From assembly GCA_964486825.1 (NCBI GenBank), contig CAZAQS010000011.1:1-42668 (forward strand): a stretch of DNA of 42,668 nt. Direction: 5' to 3'. This document shows, piece after piece, positions 22,978-30,593 of this stretch. The notes below the pieces were generated by a model. It ran no database searches and had not been told where the DNA came from. It worked only from the letters and a program-made list of their open reading frames with translations. Source of the stretch: CAZAQS01 sp964486825 (GTDB lineage Bacteria > Chloroflexota > Anaerolineae > Anaerolineales > UBA4823). The position numbers and the translations under genes are program-made. The stretch's first letter is position 1; every line of letters begins with the position of its first letter.

Positions 22978-24471
22978 CTACTCACCACTCCGGTATCCGG
23001 AAGAGGCCCTCCAGGGGCTAAAGAGATCTCGTCCGCTCTGTACAGCCTGCCTACCCACAGGAGACTGAAATTGGGTCATGGCTGCTGCAACCAGCACTTC
23101 CGGGGGAATGCTGCAATCTGGCGGCTGCCATTCCGGGTAGGTCGTTTCCACCCAGGTCGTATGCACCTGGCCTTCCTGGAAGTCCGGATGGCCCAAGACA
23201 TCGATCAGGAATTGCCAGTTGGTCGGTACGCCCAACAGGACCGTCGATCTCATGGCATCCAACATCTTATGGATGGCGCCCGCCCGGTCTTCAGCCTGGA
23301 CGATCACCTTGGCAATCAGCGGATCGTAATGGATACTGATCTCATCGCCGCTTGTGAAACCCGAATCCACCCGTACCCCAGGCCCACCTGGTTCGATGAA
23401 CCTAAGCAACGGGCCAGTAGCAGGCAGGAAGCCGGCTGATGGATCCTCCGCATACAGACGGCATTGGATGGCATGGCCCCGCTGCCTGAGGTCCTCCTGG
23501 CGATAGGGCAGTTGTTCTCCAGCCGCGATACGTATCTGCCACTGCACCAGGTCCAGGCCTGTCACCATTTCAGTGATTGGATGTTCTACCTGCAGGCGGG
23601 TGTTCATCTCGAGGAAATAGTACTCGCGTGTAGCTGGATTTAGGATGAATTCCACAGTGCCTGCATTAAAGTAACCTATCGCCCCTGCCGCAGCCAGTGC
23701 AGCAGTTCCCATTTCCTCTCTTAAGGATTGATCTAAAACTGGAGAAGGTGTCTCCTCGATCACCTTTTGGTGCCGGCGTTGAACCGAGCATTCCCTTTCG
23801 AATAAATGCAGCAGATTCCCGTGCTGGTCGCCCAAAACCTGGATCTCCACATGATGGGCAAGGGGTAAATAACGCTCCAAGAGCAGGCGCTCAGAGCCGA
23901 AGGCATGCAAAGCCTCACGCCGGGCTGCCGCGACGGCTTCCTTCAAACCTGTTTCCTCCAAAACCACTCGCATTCCTTTTCCCCCGCCGCCTGCGGCTGC
24001 TTTTACAAGCACCGGATAGCCGATTTCCAGGGCAGCCTTCTGAAAGTCCGCCTCTCCATCCAATCCCTGGTAACCGGGTACGACAGGCACACCCGCAGCC
24101 AGCATTTGGGAGCGAGCCTGGGCTTTATCTCCCATAGCGCGGATGGCCCCAGCAGAAGGGCCAATAAAAACCAATCCTGCCTCCCGCACGCCCTCCGCAA
24201 AACCTACGTTTTCCGAGAGGAATCCGTAGCCGGGGTGGATGGCTTGGGCGCCGGTCTGGCGGGCGGCATCCAGGATACGCCTGATATCCATGTAGGACTG
24301 GCTGATCTCTGGCGGGCCAATCAATACCGCCTCATCCGCCATGCGCACGTGCAGGGCCTTAGCGTCAGCTTCGGAATAGACCGCCACGCAACGAATGCCC
24401 ATCTCACGGCAAGCGCGTATGACTCGTACAGCGATCTCCCCACGGTTGGCTACCAGGATCTTGGTAATCAT
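22978..24471 (-). CDS. Biotin carboxylase subunit of acyl-CoA carboxylase
   Basis: A 497-residue ATP-grasp enzyme with ILVANRGEIAVR at the N-terminus, HPGYGFLSEN, the Gly-rich ATP loop KAAAGGGGKGMR and the active-site block EMNTRLQVEHPITEMVTG. Length is typical of AccC or the N-terminal part of MccA/PccA. It carboxylates biotin on the carrier protein with ATP and bicarbonate. Its ATG lies 2 bases after the carboxyltransferase stop, and its stop nearly touches the BCCP start, so the three subunits are almost certainly co-translated. The context points to a branched acyl-CoA carboxylase rather than the fatty-acid-synthesis acetyl-CoA carboxylase. Confidence 0.93.
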   Translation of the reverse strand: MITKILVANRGEIAVRVIRACREMGIRCVAVYSEADAKALHVRMADEAVLIGPPEISQSYMDIRRILDAARQTGAQAIHPGYGFLSENVGFAEGVREAGLVFIGPSAGAIRAMGDKAQARSQMLAAGVPVVPGYQGLDGEADFQKAALEIGYPVLVKAAAGGGGKGMRVVLEETGLKEAVAAARREALHAFGSERLLLERYLPLAHHVEIQVLGDQHGNLLHLFERECSVQRRHQKVIEETPSPVLDQSLREEMGTAALAAAGAIGYFNAGTVEFILNPATREYYFLEMNTRLQVEHPITEMVTGLDLVQWQIRIAAGEQLPYRQEDLRQRGHAIQCRLYAEDPSAGFLPATGPLLRFIEPGGPGVRVDSGFTSGDEISIHYDPLIAKVIVQAEDRAGAIHKMLDAMRSTVLLGVPTNWQFLIDVLGHPDFQEGQVHTTWVETTYPEWQPPDCSIPPEVLVAAAMTQFQSPVGRQAVQSGRDLFSPWRASSGYRSGE

Positions 24472-24473
24472 GT

Positions 24474-26108
24474 CTACATCCTGAAGACGCCGTATCCGCG
24501 CAGGGGAGGTTCCTCCCTGGGCGCGTTTAGAACGATCGATAGGGCTAATGCGAGCACCTGGCGAGTCTCAACCGGGTCGATAACCCCATCATCCCATAAA
24601 CGGGCAGTGGAGTAGTAGGGGCTGCCTTCCCGTTCGTATTTTTCAAGGATCGGACGCTTGAAATCTTCTGCTTCCTTTGAAGTTAAAACAGGCTCCCCGC
24701 TGCGCGATAGTTGGTCTTGCTTGATCGTCAGCAAAACATTTGCGGCCTGCTCTCCCCCCATAACACTGATGCGCGCATTCGGCCACATCCACAAGAAGCG
24801 AGGATCGTAAGCACGCCCGGCCATGCCATAGTTCCCCGCGCCAAACGAGCCGCCGATGATAACGGTAAGCTTTGGGACGCGGGCATTTGTGACCGCGTTG
24901 ACCATCTTGGCGCCGTCTTTGGCAATACCTCCAGCTTCATATTCCTTACCAATCATAAAACCGGTGATGTTTTGGAGGAAGATGAGCGGCAAGCCACGCT
25001 GCTCGCACAACTCAATGAAATGGGTACCTTTCAAGGCGCTTTCCCCGAAGAGCACACCGTTGTTTGCCAGGATGCCAACTGGATAACCGTGAATCCTGGC
25101 AAATCCACAAACCAGGGTGGTCCCGTAGCGTGCTTTGAACTCCCGGAACTGGCTGCTATCTACCAGGCGGGCAATGACCTCGCGCACGTCATAGCTCTCC
25201 CGAAAAGTGGAGGGCAAGATGCCATAAATCTCTTCGGAGGCATACAGCGGCTCTTCAGGCGGTTCGGTGGTCAAACGGTCCAAAAATGTCGGCACACCAG
25301 GCCCGGGGGGAATGGCTTCCAGGATCGAGCGGCAGATTTCCAGGGCATGCTCATCATCTTCAGCAAAGTGATCGGCAACTCCGGAGAGCCGTGTGTGTAC
25401 ATCGGCGCCTCCTAATTCTTCAGACGATACATCTTCACCGGTAGCCGCCTTCACCAAAGGCGGGCCGCCCAGGAAAATACTACCGGTGCCTTTGACGATG
25501 ATGGCCTCATCACTCATCGCAGGAACGTAGGCCCCTCCCGCCGTGCAAGAGCCCATGACAACCGCGATCTGCGGGATTCCCTTGGCACTCATGCGAGCCT
25601 GGTTGTAAAAGATCCTACCGAAATGATTTGCGCCTGGAAAAACCTCATCTTGGAGAGGCAGGTAAGCGCCGCCAGAATCAACCAGGTAAATACAGGGCAG
25701 GTGGTTTTGCCCGGCGATTTCCTGGGCCCGCAAATGTTTCGTTACGGTCATGGGATAGTAGGAGCCACCTTTTACGGTGGCATCATTGGCTACGATCATC
25801 ACCTCTCGACCGGAAACACGTCCAATACCGGTGACGATACCGGCGCCCGGTGCTTCACCACCGTACAAGTCCCACGCGGCCAGAGCAGACAGCTCTAAGA
25901 ATGGGGATCCCGCGTCCAGCAGGCGCTCGATCCGCTCGCGCACGAATAGCTTTCCCTGCTGCTCTTGCCTGGCCTGGTATTTCGGCCCCCCACCCTGGCG
26001 TACTTTGGCCACTCGAGCGCGCAGCTCCTCTGCCAGACCGCGCTGGTATTTATCATTCTTCTGATATTCTTTATTGGATAAATCAACGGAAGACTGGATG
26101 ACTTCCAT
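24474..26108 (-). CDS. Acyl-CoA carboxylase carboxyltransferase subunit (MCC-beta-like)
   Basis: A 544-residue carboxyltransferase with two crotonase-fold halves. Segments such as YLPLQDEVFPGANHFGRIFY, MGSCTAGGAYVPAMSDE and FLGGPPLVKAATGE are characteristic of the beta subunit of methylcrotonyl-CoA carboxylase. In the second half, GGSFGAGNYGMAGRAYDPRF carries the biotin/acyl-CoA site. I chose the ATG at 26108. The frame continues to a TTG at 26186, which would overlap tatC. It transfers CO2 from carboxybiotin to an acyl-CoA, most likely a branched enoyl-CoA. Substrate preference is inferred from resemblance only. Confidence 0.9.
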   Translation of the reverse strand: MEVIQSSVDLSNKEYQKNDKYQRGLAEELRARVAKVRQGGGPKYQARQEQQGKLFVRERIERLLDAGSPFLELSALAAWDLYGGEAPGAGIVTGIGRVSGREVMIVANDATVKGGSYYPMTVTKHLRAQEIAGQNHLPCIYLVDSGGAYLPLQDEVFPGANHFGRIFYNQARMSAKGIPQIAVVMGSCTAGGAYVPAMSDEAIIVKGTGSIFLGGPPLVKAATGEDVSSEELGGADVHTRLSGVADHFAEDDEHALEICRSILEAIPPGPGVPTFLDRLTTEPPEEPLYASEEIYGILPSTFRESYDVREVIARLVDSSQFREFKARYGTTLVCGFARIHGYPVGILANNGVLFGESALKGTHFIELCEQRGLPLIFLQNITGFMIGKEYEAGGIAKDGAKMVNAVTNARVPKLTVIIGGSFGAGNYGMAGRAYDPRFLWMWPNARISVMGGEQAANVLLTIKQDQLSRSGEPVLTSKEAEDFKRPILEKYEREGSPYYSTARLWDDGVIDPVETRQVLALALSIVLNAPREEPPLRGYGVFRM

Positions 26109-26163
26109 TTGGAATATTGACCCCTCTCCAGCAATAAAATTCTCCCCCAAGTGAGTTAGACGT

Positions 26164-27006
26164 CTAAGAGCGACCTCGGGCAGCAATATAAGCCAGTCCG
26201 ATACTCACAGTGTACAGCACGATCATCGGAGCCATCATCAGAGCCATACTGACCGGATCAACCGTAGGCGTGATAGCCGCCGCCAGGACCGCAATGATCA
26301 CTACCGCGATCCTCCACTGGTTGGCCAGGAACCGGGCGCGTACCAGGCCCATACTGGCCAGGACATAGATCACAAAAGGAAACTCAAAGGATAGCCCTAC
26401 AAAAAACAACAGCCGCGTAACGAAAGAGATATATGTAGACGGGCGCGGGATGGTCGATATGCCCATAAATTGGGTTAAGAAGGGAAGCGCAGTGGGTAAA
26501 AAGAACTGGTAAGCGAAGATCATTCCACCGATGAAAAATACTCCCACCAACGGTAACGATAGGAGTCCATATATCCGAGCTTTTGGACTCAAACCAGGGG
26601 CAACGAACAGCCAGATCTCAAAGGCAATGTAGGGGACTGCCAGGGCGAAACCGGACAATAATGCCACCCGCATAAAAACACTAATTGGTTCGGTTACGTC
26701 AATAGCTTGTAGAGATTCGATCCCGCCGATGGGTCGCGCCAGCAGGTCAACGATCCGAGATGTAAAAGCGAAAGATACGATGACTGTGAACGCCAGGAAA
26801 AGGACTGCCCGCATCAGATGCTTTCGCAACGCATCCAGGTGGTAGAAAACACCTTCGATATCATTAACGGATTTAGCAATCACATCTGGAAGGGGAGTAT
26901 CCTCCGGTTCTTCCGTCAGGAAGTTGCGCACCTGGCGGAACTTGGAGCCGACCCATTGAAAAGGATTTACAGGAGAATTACCGATGGTGTCTGACCTCTT
27001 GCCCAT
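26164..27006 (-). CDS. tatC: Sec-independent (Tat) translocase subunit TatC
   Basis: A 280-residue protein with six predicted membrane helices and TatC hallmarks: the N-terminal HLDALRKHLMRA block, FALAVPYIAFEIWLFVAPGL, and a central region ending in RFLANQWRIAVVIIAVLAA with TPTVDPVSM after it. It is the receptor and core of the twin-arginine translocase that exports folded proteins, including molybdenum and tungsten enzymes. The ATG at 27006 is one base past the tatA/B stop, so the two are translationally coupled. The N-terminal ~70 residues are longer and more polar than usual. Confidence 0.92.
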   Translation of the reverse strand: MGKRSDTIGNSPVNPFQWVGSKFRQVRNFLTEEPEDTPLPDVIAKSVNDIEGVFYHLDALRKHLMRAVLFLAFTVIVSFAFTSRIVDLLARPIGGIESLQAIDVTEPISVFMRVALLSGFALAVPYIAFEIWLFVAPGLSPKARIYGLLSLPLVGVFFIGGMIFAYQFFLPTALPFLTQFMGISTIPRPSTYISFVTRLLFFVGLSFEFPFVIYVLASMGLVRARFLANQWRIAVVIIAVLAAAITPTVDPVSMALMMAPMIVLYTVSIGLAYIAARGRS

Positions 27007-27007
27007 T

Positions 27008-27505
27008 TTAGGGGGAATCCTTTGCTTCTTCCGGGCCTTCTGCGGAGGCGTCAAATTCTGGCGTGCTGGTCCACTCAACCAATGGTGGTAAGCCCTCTGA
27101 AGGCGAGTTGCCATCCGATTGTCCCAACTCCGAGTCCGGCAATCCTAGCCATTCGTTTGGGACATCCTGCGCCTGCCCAATAGAATTACCGGCGGGTGCG
27201 GGTGGCTGTATTGTTGGATTTTGTTCAGGTAAACTGGTGATAGAGTTCGGTTTCTCTATGAATGCCTTGTCGAGACCCGTATCTATGCGTAAGTCATCCT
27301 CTTCCAAACCCGCCTCCCGCATCATCTGGTAGGGCAGGTTGCGGATCTCACGCTGAATTTTCATCCAGGTAGGCGAAAGGATCGTCCTGCGCATCAAACG
27401 GCCTAAGGTGTTTCCTGCCTTGACCATATCCCGCGGTCCGAGCACGATCAAAGCTATGATCAAGATAAACAACAATTCAAGGGGACCGACACCAAATAGT
27501 TCCAT
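27008..27505 (-). CDS. TatA/TatB-type translocase subunit
   Basis: A 165-residue protein with one N-terminal membrane helix (LLFILIIALIVLGP), the hinge Gly-Pro, and an amphipathic helix (DMVKAGNTLGRLMRR), followed by a long acidic Pro/Ser-rich tail. The helix order is that of the TatA/B/E family, and length and tail suggest TatB. It is the only such gene in the window and directly precedes tatC, so it may serve both roles or work with a TatA elsewhere. The ATG has no visible Shine-Dalgarno. Confidence 0.85.
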   Translation of the reverse strand: MELFGVGPLELLFILIIALIVLGPRDMVKAGNTLGRLMRRTILSPTWMKIQREIRNLPYQMMREAGLEEDDLRIDTGLDKAFIEKPNSITSLPEQNPTIQPPAPAGNSIGQAQDVPNEWLGLPDSELGQSDGNSPSEGLPPLVEWTSTPEFDASAEGPEEAKDSP

Positions 27506-27570
27506 AAATTAATTAAGTTCGCATCTACTTATCTTCGAGGATCCGCATCTTTCAGTTTGGTAACAAATCT

Positions 27571-28011
27571 CTAACCTTCATCCTTTGGCTTAAAAAATTG
27601 AGTGATTTCGTTCTGCCTGGTCGCAAGGCTTCCTAAAACACCATTTACAAATCTCGGTGTACTATCAGAGCCAAACATTTTTCCGAGCTCCACAGCCTCA
27701 TTAATTGCTACTTTAATTGGGGTTTGGTCGCTGACCGCGATCTCCCACAGGGCGATCCGCAGGATATTCCGGTCAATGATGGCAACCTGGTCAAGAGGCC
27801 ATTCTGGAGCATGTTGTGCAATGAACCCGTCCAATTGTTCAGCCAGGGGCATCACACCCAATACGATCTCGCGCACAAAGTCGACCAGCTTGTCCTCCAA
27901 CGGTGTTTCCGCGAGCCTTTCTGCGAGCACCTCTCCAGGTGGGTGACCGGTTATATCGATTTCGTAAAGTGCCTGTAGAGCGATGCTCCGCGCCCGGGTG
28001 CGGGGTTTCAT
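27571..28011 (-). CDS. nusB: Transcription antitermination protein NusB
   Basis: A 146-residue all-helical protein with the NusB pattern: RTRARSIALQALYEID at the start, IIDRNILRIALWEI in the middle and PIKVAINEAVELGKMFGSDSTPRFVNGVLG towards the end. NusB binds boxA RNA with NusE (S10) and prevents premature termination in rRNA operons. It starts 5 bases after the asp23 stop, so it lies within the rpmF-fab operon. The tatA/B gene follows after about 65 bases. Confidence 0.94.
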   Translation of the reverse strand: MKPRTRARSIALQALYEIDITGHPPGEVLAERLAETPLEDKLVDFVREIVLGVMPLAEQLDGFIAQHAPEWPLDQVAIIDRNILRIALWEIAVSDQTPIKVAINEAVELGKMFGSDSTPRFVNGVLGSLATRQNEITQFFKPKDEG

Positions 28012-28016
28012 AAATC

Positions 28017-28373
28017 TTAGGTTTCTACCTCTCTAGGATACTCAATATCTTCCACATGAATATTTATTCTACCAACACTCATACCAACCATTTCGGAGAT
28101 CGCTCGAGCGACGTCATGCTGGATGGTTTTACTAACATCGCGAACGTTTACGCCGCCTTGGAGAATGATATAGATGTCCGCGTAAACAGCGTCATCCTCG
28201 ACTTCGATCAATACTCCCTCTAACTGGGAGCGTTTAAAAAGACGATCTACCCGTGCAGGCACCGGCGCCATCCGGCTGACCCCTTCGACATTTAGGGTCG
28301 TCAGGCGTGCAATTGTGTAAAGCACTTCGGGTGCAATTGTTGTTTTACCGGGCATATCGTTGTAGCCAGACAT
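28017..28373 (-). CDS. Asp23/Gls24 family envelope stress protein
   Basis: A 118-residue Asp23/Gls24 protein. It has the typical opening (ITIAPEVLYTIARLTTLNVEGVSRM in broad pattern), a central VYADIYIILQGGVNVRDV stretch and an ending VGMSVGRINIHVEDI. Family members are small cytoplasmic or membrane-proximal proteins linked to envelope stress, often sited next to nusB as here. It lies 16 bases after fabG. The exact role is unknown. Confidence 0.9.
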   Translation of the reverse strand: MSGYNDMPGKTTIAPEVLYTIARLTTLNVEGVSRMAPVPARVDRLFKRSQLEGVLIEVEDDAVYADIYIILQGGVNVRDVSKTIQHDVARAISEMVGMSVGRINIHVEDIEYPREVET

Positions 28374-28389
28374 ATCTCCTCCACTCGGC

Positions 28390-29154
28390 TCACATCATTG
28401 CCATGCCGCCATCTACACCCAGGACCTGCCCGGTGATGTAGGCAGCCTGATCAGAAGCCAGGAATGCGACCGCGTAGGCTATCTCTTCGGGTCGCCCTTT
28501 TCGCCCTAATGGGATGATCGACAATGCAGCATCCTGGGCTTCCAAGGGTACATTTGCCCAAATATCTGTATCAATGTACCCTGCCGCGATCGCGTTGACG
28601 GTGATGTTTCTTCCAGCTACCTCGCGGGCCAGCGCCTTTGTAAAACCGATCTGCCCGGCTTTCGAAGCAGAATAGTTGGTTTGCCCGGCATTACCGAGCT
28701 GCCCCGAGACAGAGGTGATATTAATGATCCGCCCATAACGTTTGCGCATCATATGCCGGACGGCTGCCTTCGAGCAGTTGAAAGTGCTCTTCAGGTTGGT
28801 GGTAATCACCTCGTCCCATTCCTTTTCGCCCATCATCATGATCAACGTGTCGCGAGTGATTCCGGCGTTGTTGACCAGGATATCGAGCCCTCCGAAACTA
28901 TCCTGTGCCATCTTTACCAGTTTTTGGGCCTGGTCGATTTGAGATACATCCGCCTGGAAAGCAATCGCCTGTCCTCCGCCGGTGCAAATTTCGTCGACTA
29001 TTTCTTCAGCAGACTGGGCAGATTGGTTATAGTTGATCACCACAGCCGCTCTCCTACTGGCCAGGAATCGGGCAACCGATTTGCCAATACCCCGGGATGC
29101 ACCTGTCACGATCGCTATACGTCCATCAAGAGAGAGGCTGTCATTCTCCGGCAT
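28390..29154 (-). CDS. fabG: 3-oxoacyl-[acyl-carrier-protein] reductase
   Basis: A 254-residue short-chain dehydrogenase of FabG type. The NADPH-binding TGASRGIG is at 17-24, NNAG follows, and the catalytic Ser148, Tyr161 and Lys165 (YSASK) are all present. The C-terminus GQVLGVDGGMAMM is standard. It reduces beta-ketoacyl-ACP in fatty acid synthesis. I chose the ATG at 29154, with GGAGG 8 bases upstream. The ATG at 29181 lies too close to a TATAAT at 29185-29190 that may form an internal promoter with no clear -35. It lies between fabD and asp23. Confidence 0.92.
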   Translation of the reverse strand: MPENDSLSLDGRIAIVTGASRGIGKSVARFLASRRAAVVINYNQSAQSAEEIVDEICTGGGQAIAFQADVSQIDQAQKLVKMAQDSFGGLDILVNNAGITRDTLIMMMGEKEWDEVITTNLKSTFNCSKAAVRHMMRKRYGRIINITSVSGQLGNAGQTNYSASKAGQIGFTKALAREVAGRNITVNAIAAGYIDTDIWANVPLEAQDAALSIIPLGRKGRPEEIAYAVAFLASDQAAYITGQVLGVDGGMAMM

Positions 29155-29228
29155 CTCTTCATCCTCCAGTCTAGCATTCAAGTTATTATACCTGTGATTG
29201 GCGGAAATTATTTTAACAATAGAATAAA

Positions 29229-30194
29229 TTATGCCCTTGGCGTGTCCAGGCGTTCCAGATCGGCGGGAGTTCCAAAGGTGATGCCTTGCACCTCTCGCTC
29301 GATGCGCTTGAGCAACCCGGTCAGCACGGACCCACTCCCGAATTCAATGAAGGTATTGATCCCCTGCCCGACCATAAATTGGATCGCTTCAGTCCAACGT
29401 ACACGATGGGTGAGTTGGTCTCTTAGATCAGAGCGGATCTCTTCCGCTGAAGCCAATGGGCGAGCGGTAACGTTGCCGACAATTGGAGTGACAGGATCGA
29501 TGATGGGGGCGCCTCCAACAGCCTGGTTGAAACCAGCCTGGGCGTGCTCCATCAACGGGGAGTGAGCGGCGATGCTCACAGCTAAAGGTATAGCACGACG
29601 GGCGCCTGCCTCAACTGCCAGGGGCAGCGCTCTTTCCAGAGCTGCCTTGTTTCCCGATATCACAACCTGGCCCGGGCAATTATCATTGGCTACCTGGACG
29701 ATTTCTGGTGGATCAGCATCTGCCAGGCTGGCCTGCGCACAAACACCCTCTACGACGGGTATTTCCAGGCCCATGATTGCCGCCATACCCCCCGGAGAGA
29801 CGATACCGGCTTCTTTCATCAGTTCACCACGCCTGCGCACCAGATGAAGGGCCTCGGCGAAAGGCAAAGCGCCGGCAGCCACCAACGCGCTGAGCTCTCC
29901 CATGGAGTGCCCTGCTACGAATGCTGGTTGAAATCCCGGAAAGGCTTCATTGAAAACGGTTAAGGCAGCCGTTGAGTGCACAAACAGAGCCGGTTGGGTG
30001 TTAACCGTATCGTTTAGTTCAGCCTCGGGTCCCTCCCAGGCAAGCCGGGAGAGGGAGAAACCTAACTGCTGATCAGCTTGCTCGAAGATCTCTCGAGCCA
30101 CCGGATAAGCTGCCGCCAGCTCCCGGCCCATCCCTACAGCCTGGGAGCCCTGTCCTGGAAAAAGGTACGCTGTGCTGTTCGGTTGCAGTTTCAT
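29229..30194 (-). CDS. fabD: Malonyl-CoA:ACP transacylase
   Basis: A 321-residue acyltransferase with GQGSQAVGMG near the start, the nucleophile Ser97 in GHSMGEL, the catalytic His211 in AAHSPLM and the C-terminal EFGSGSVLTGLL. It loads malonyl groups from CoA onto acyl carrier protein. Its ATG has no Shine-Dalgarno. Instead a perfect 12-bp hairpin ends 9 bases upstream (30204-30230), which may affect translation. It lies after rpmF and before fabG in an operon started by the strong promoter at 30539-30567. Confidence 0.94.
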   Translation of the reverse strand: MKLQPNSTAYLFPGQGSQAVGMGRELAAAYPVAREIFEQADQQLGFSLSRLAWEGPEAELNDTVNTQPALFVHSTAALTVFNEAFPGFQPAFVAGHSMGELSALVAAGALPFAEALHLVRRRGELMKEAGIVSPGGMAAIMGLEIPVVEGVCAQASLADADPPEIVQVANDNCPGQVVISGNKAALERALPLAVEAGARRAIPLAVSIAAHSPLMEHAQAGFNQAVGGAPIIDPVTPIVGNVTARPLASAEEIRSDLRDQLTHRVRWTEAIQFMVGQGINTFIEFGSGSVLTGLLKRIEREVQGITFGTPADLERLDTPRA

Positions 30195-30203
30195 GGATTA
30201 TGT

Positions 30204-30230
30204 AACGGGCCGTGAGTTTCACGGCCCGTT
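30204..30230. repeat. 12-bp perfect stem-loop between rpmF and fabD
   Basis: AACGGGCCGTGA (30204-30215) and TCACGGCCCGTT (30219-30230) are exact reverse complements with a 3-base loop. On the transcribed minus strand the stem follows the rpmF stop by four bases and ends 9 bases before the fabD start. It has no U tract there. It could be an attenuator, an RNA-processing site or a 3'-end stabiliser for rpmF mRNA. Confidence 0.7.
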
Positions 30231-30234
30231 GGAT

Positions 30235-30426
30235 TTATTTCTTTTCTCTCTCTATCTCGATGATCTCGCGGCCTTTGTAATGCCCGCAGCTGGGGCAAAC
30301 GCGGTGCGGCAGGCGCATCTCTCCGCAATTTGGGCAAACGACCAGGTTGTGGCCCTGCAGGGCATCGTGCGCGCGCCGGCGATCGCGACGACCAGATGAA
30401 TGTTTCCGTTTTGGTTGTGGGGGCAT
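30235..30426 (-). CDS. rpmF: 50S ribosomal protein L32
   Basis: A 63-residue L32 protein: a basic N-terminus (PKRKHSSGRRDRRRAH) followed by two zinc-ligand pairs, Cys31/Cys34 and Cys44/Cys47. The C-terminus is acidic-basic and short. It is a zinc-type L32 with all four cysteines kept. It leads the fab operon, as in many bacteria where rpmF is linked to fatty acid genes. AGGAG lies before the ATG. Confidence 0.95.
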   Translation of the reverse strand: MPPQPKRKHSSGRRDRRRAHDALQGHNLVVCPNCGEMRLPHRVCPSCGHYKGREIIEIEREKK

Positions 30427-30512
30427 GATCCTACTCCTGTTTCAGCTCCATCCCTGGATCATCCTGGCAACTCCTGGCACCCGGGTCGTGAAGCACATTC
30501 CTCATAATAAAT

Positions 30513-30529
30513 CCTGCCCCTCGGGCAGG
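30513..30529 (-). promoter_or_regulatory. Stem-loop at the 5' end of the rpmF transcript
   Basis: CCTGCCC (30513-30519) and GGGCAGG (30523-30529) form a perfect 7-bp stem with a 3-base loop. It begins within a few bases of the predicted transcription start (near 30532), so it would cap the mRNA 5' end. It could protect the message or bind a regulator. Confidence 0.4.
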
Positions 30530-30538
30530 TAGTGAAGG

Positions 30539-30567
30539 ATTATACGATCAGGAGCCCAGCCTGTCAA
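30539..30567 (-). promoter_or_regulatory. Consensus promoter of the rpmF-fabD-fabG operon
   Basis: On the minus strand, TTGACA (30567-30562) and TATAAT (30544-30539) are perfect hexamers separated by exactly 17 bases. The transcript would start near 30532 and carry a leader of about 105 bases before rpmF. Confidence 0.75.
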
Positions 30568-30593
30568 GGTAACGGGCTCAGGAAATTTACCAC

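Noticed and set aside
24711..25415. 234-codon plus-strand frame opposite the carboxyltransferase gene
   Set aside because: It is antisense to a strongly conserved enzyme and has no recognisable content.
28681..29565. 294-codon plus-strand frame opposite fabG and fabD
   Set aside because: It covers two firmly identified genes on the other strand and its translation shows no domain.
30204..30230. Intrinsic terminator after rpmF
   Set aside because: The stem is strong but no U tract follows on the transcribed strand, and fabD continues 9 bases later. It is listed as a stem-loop instead.
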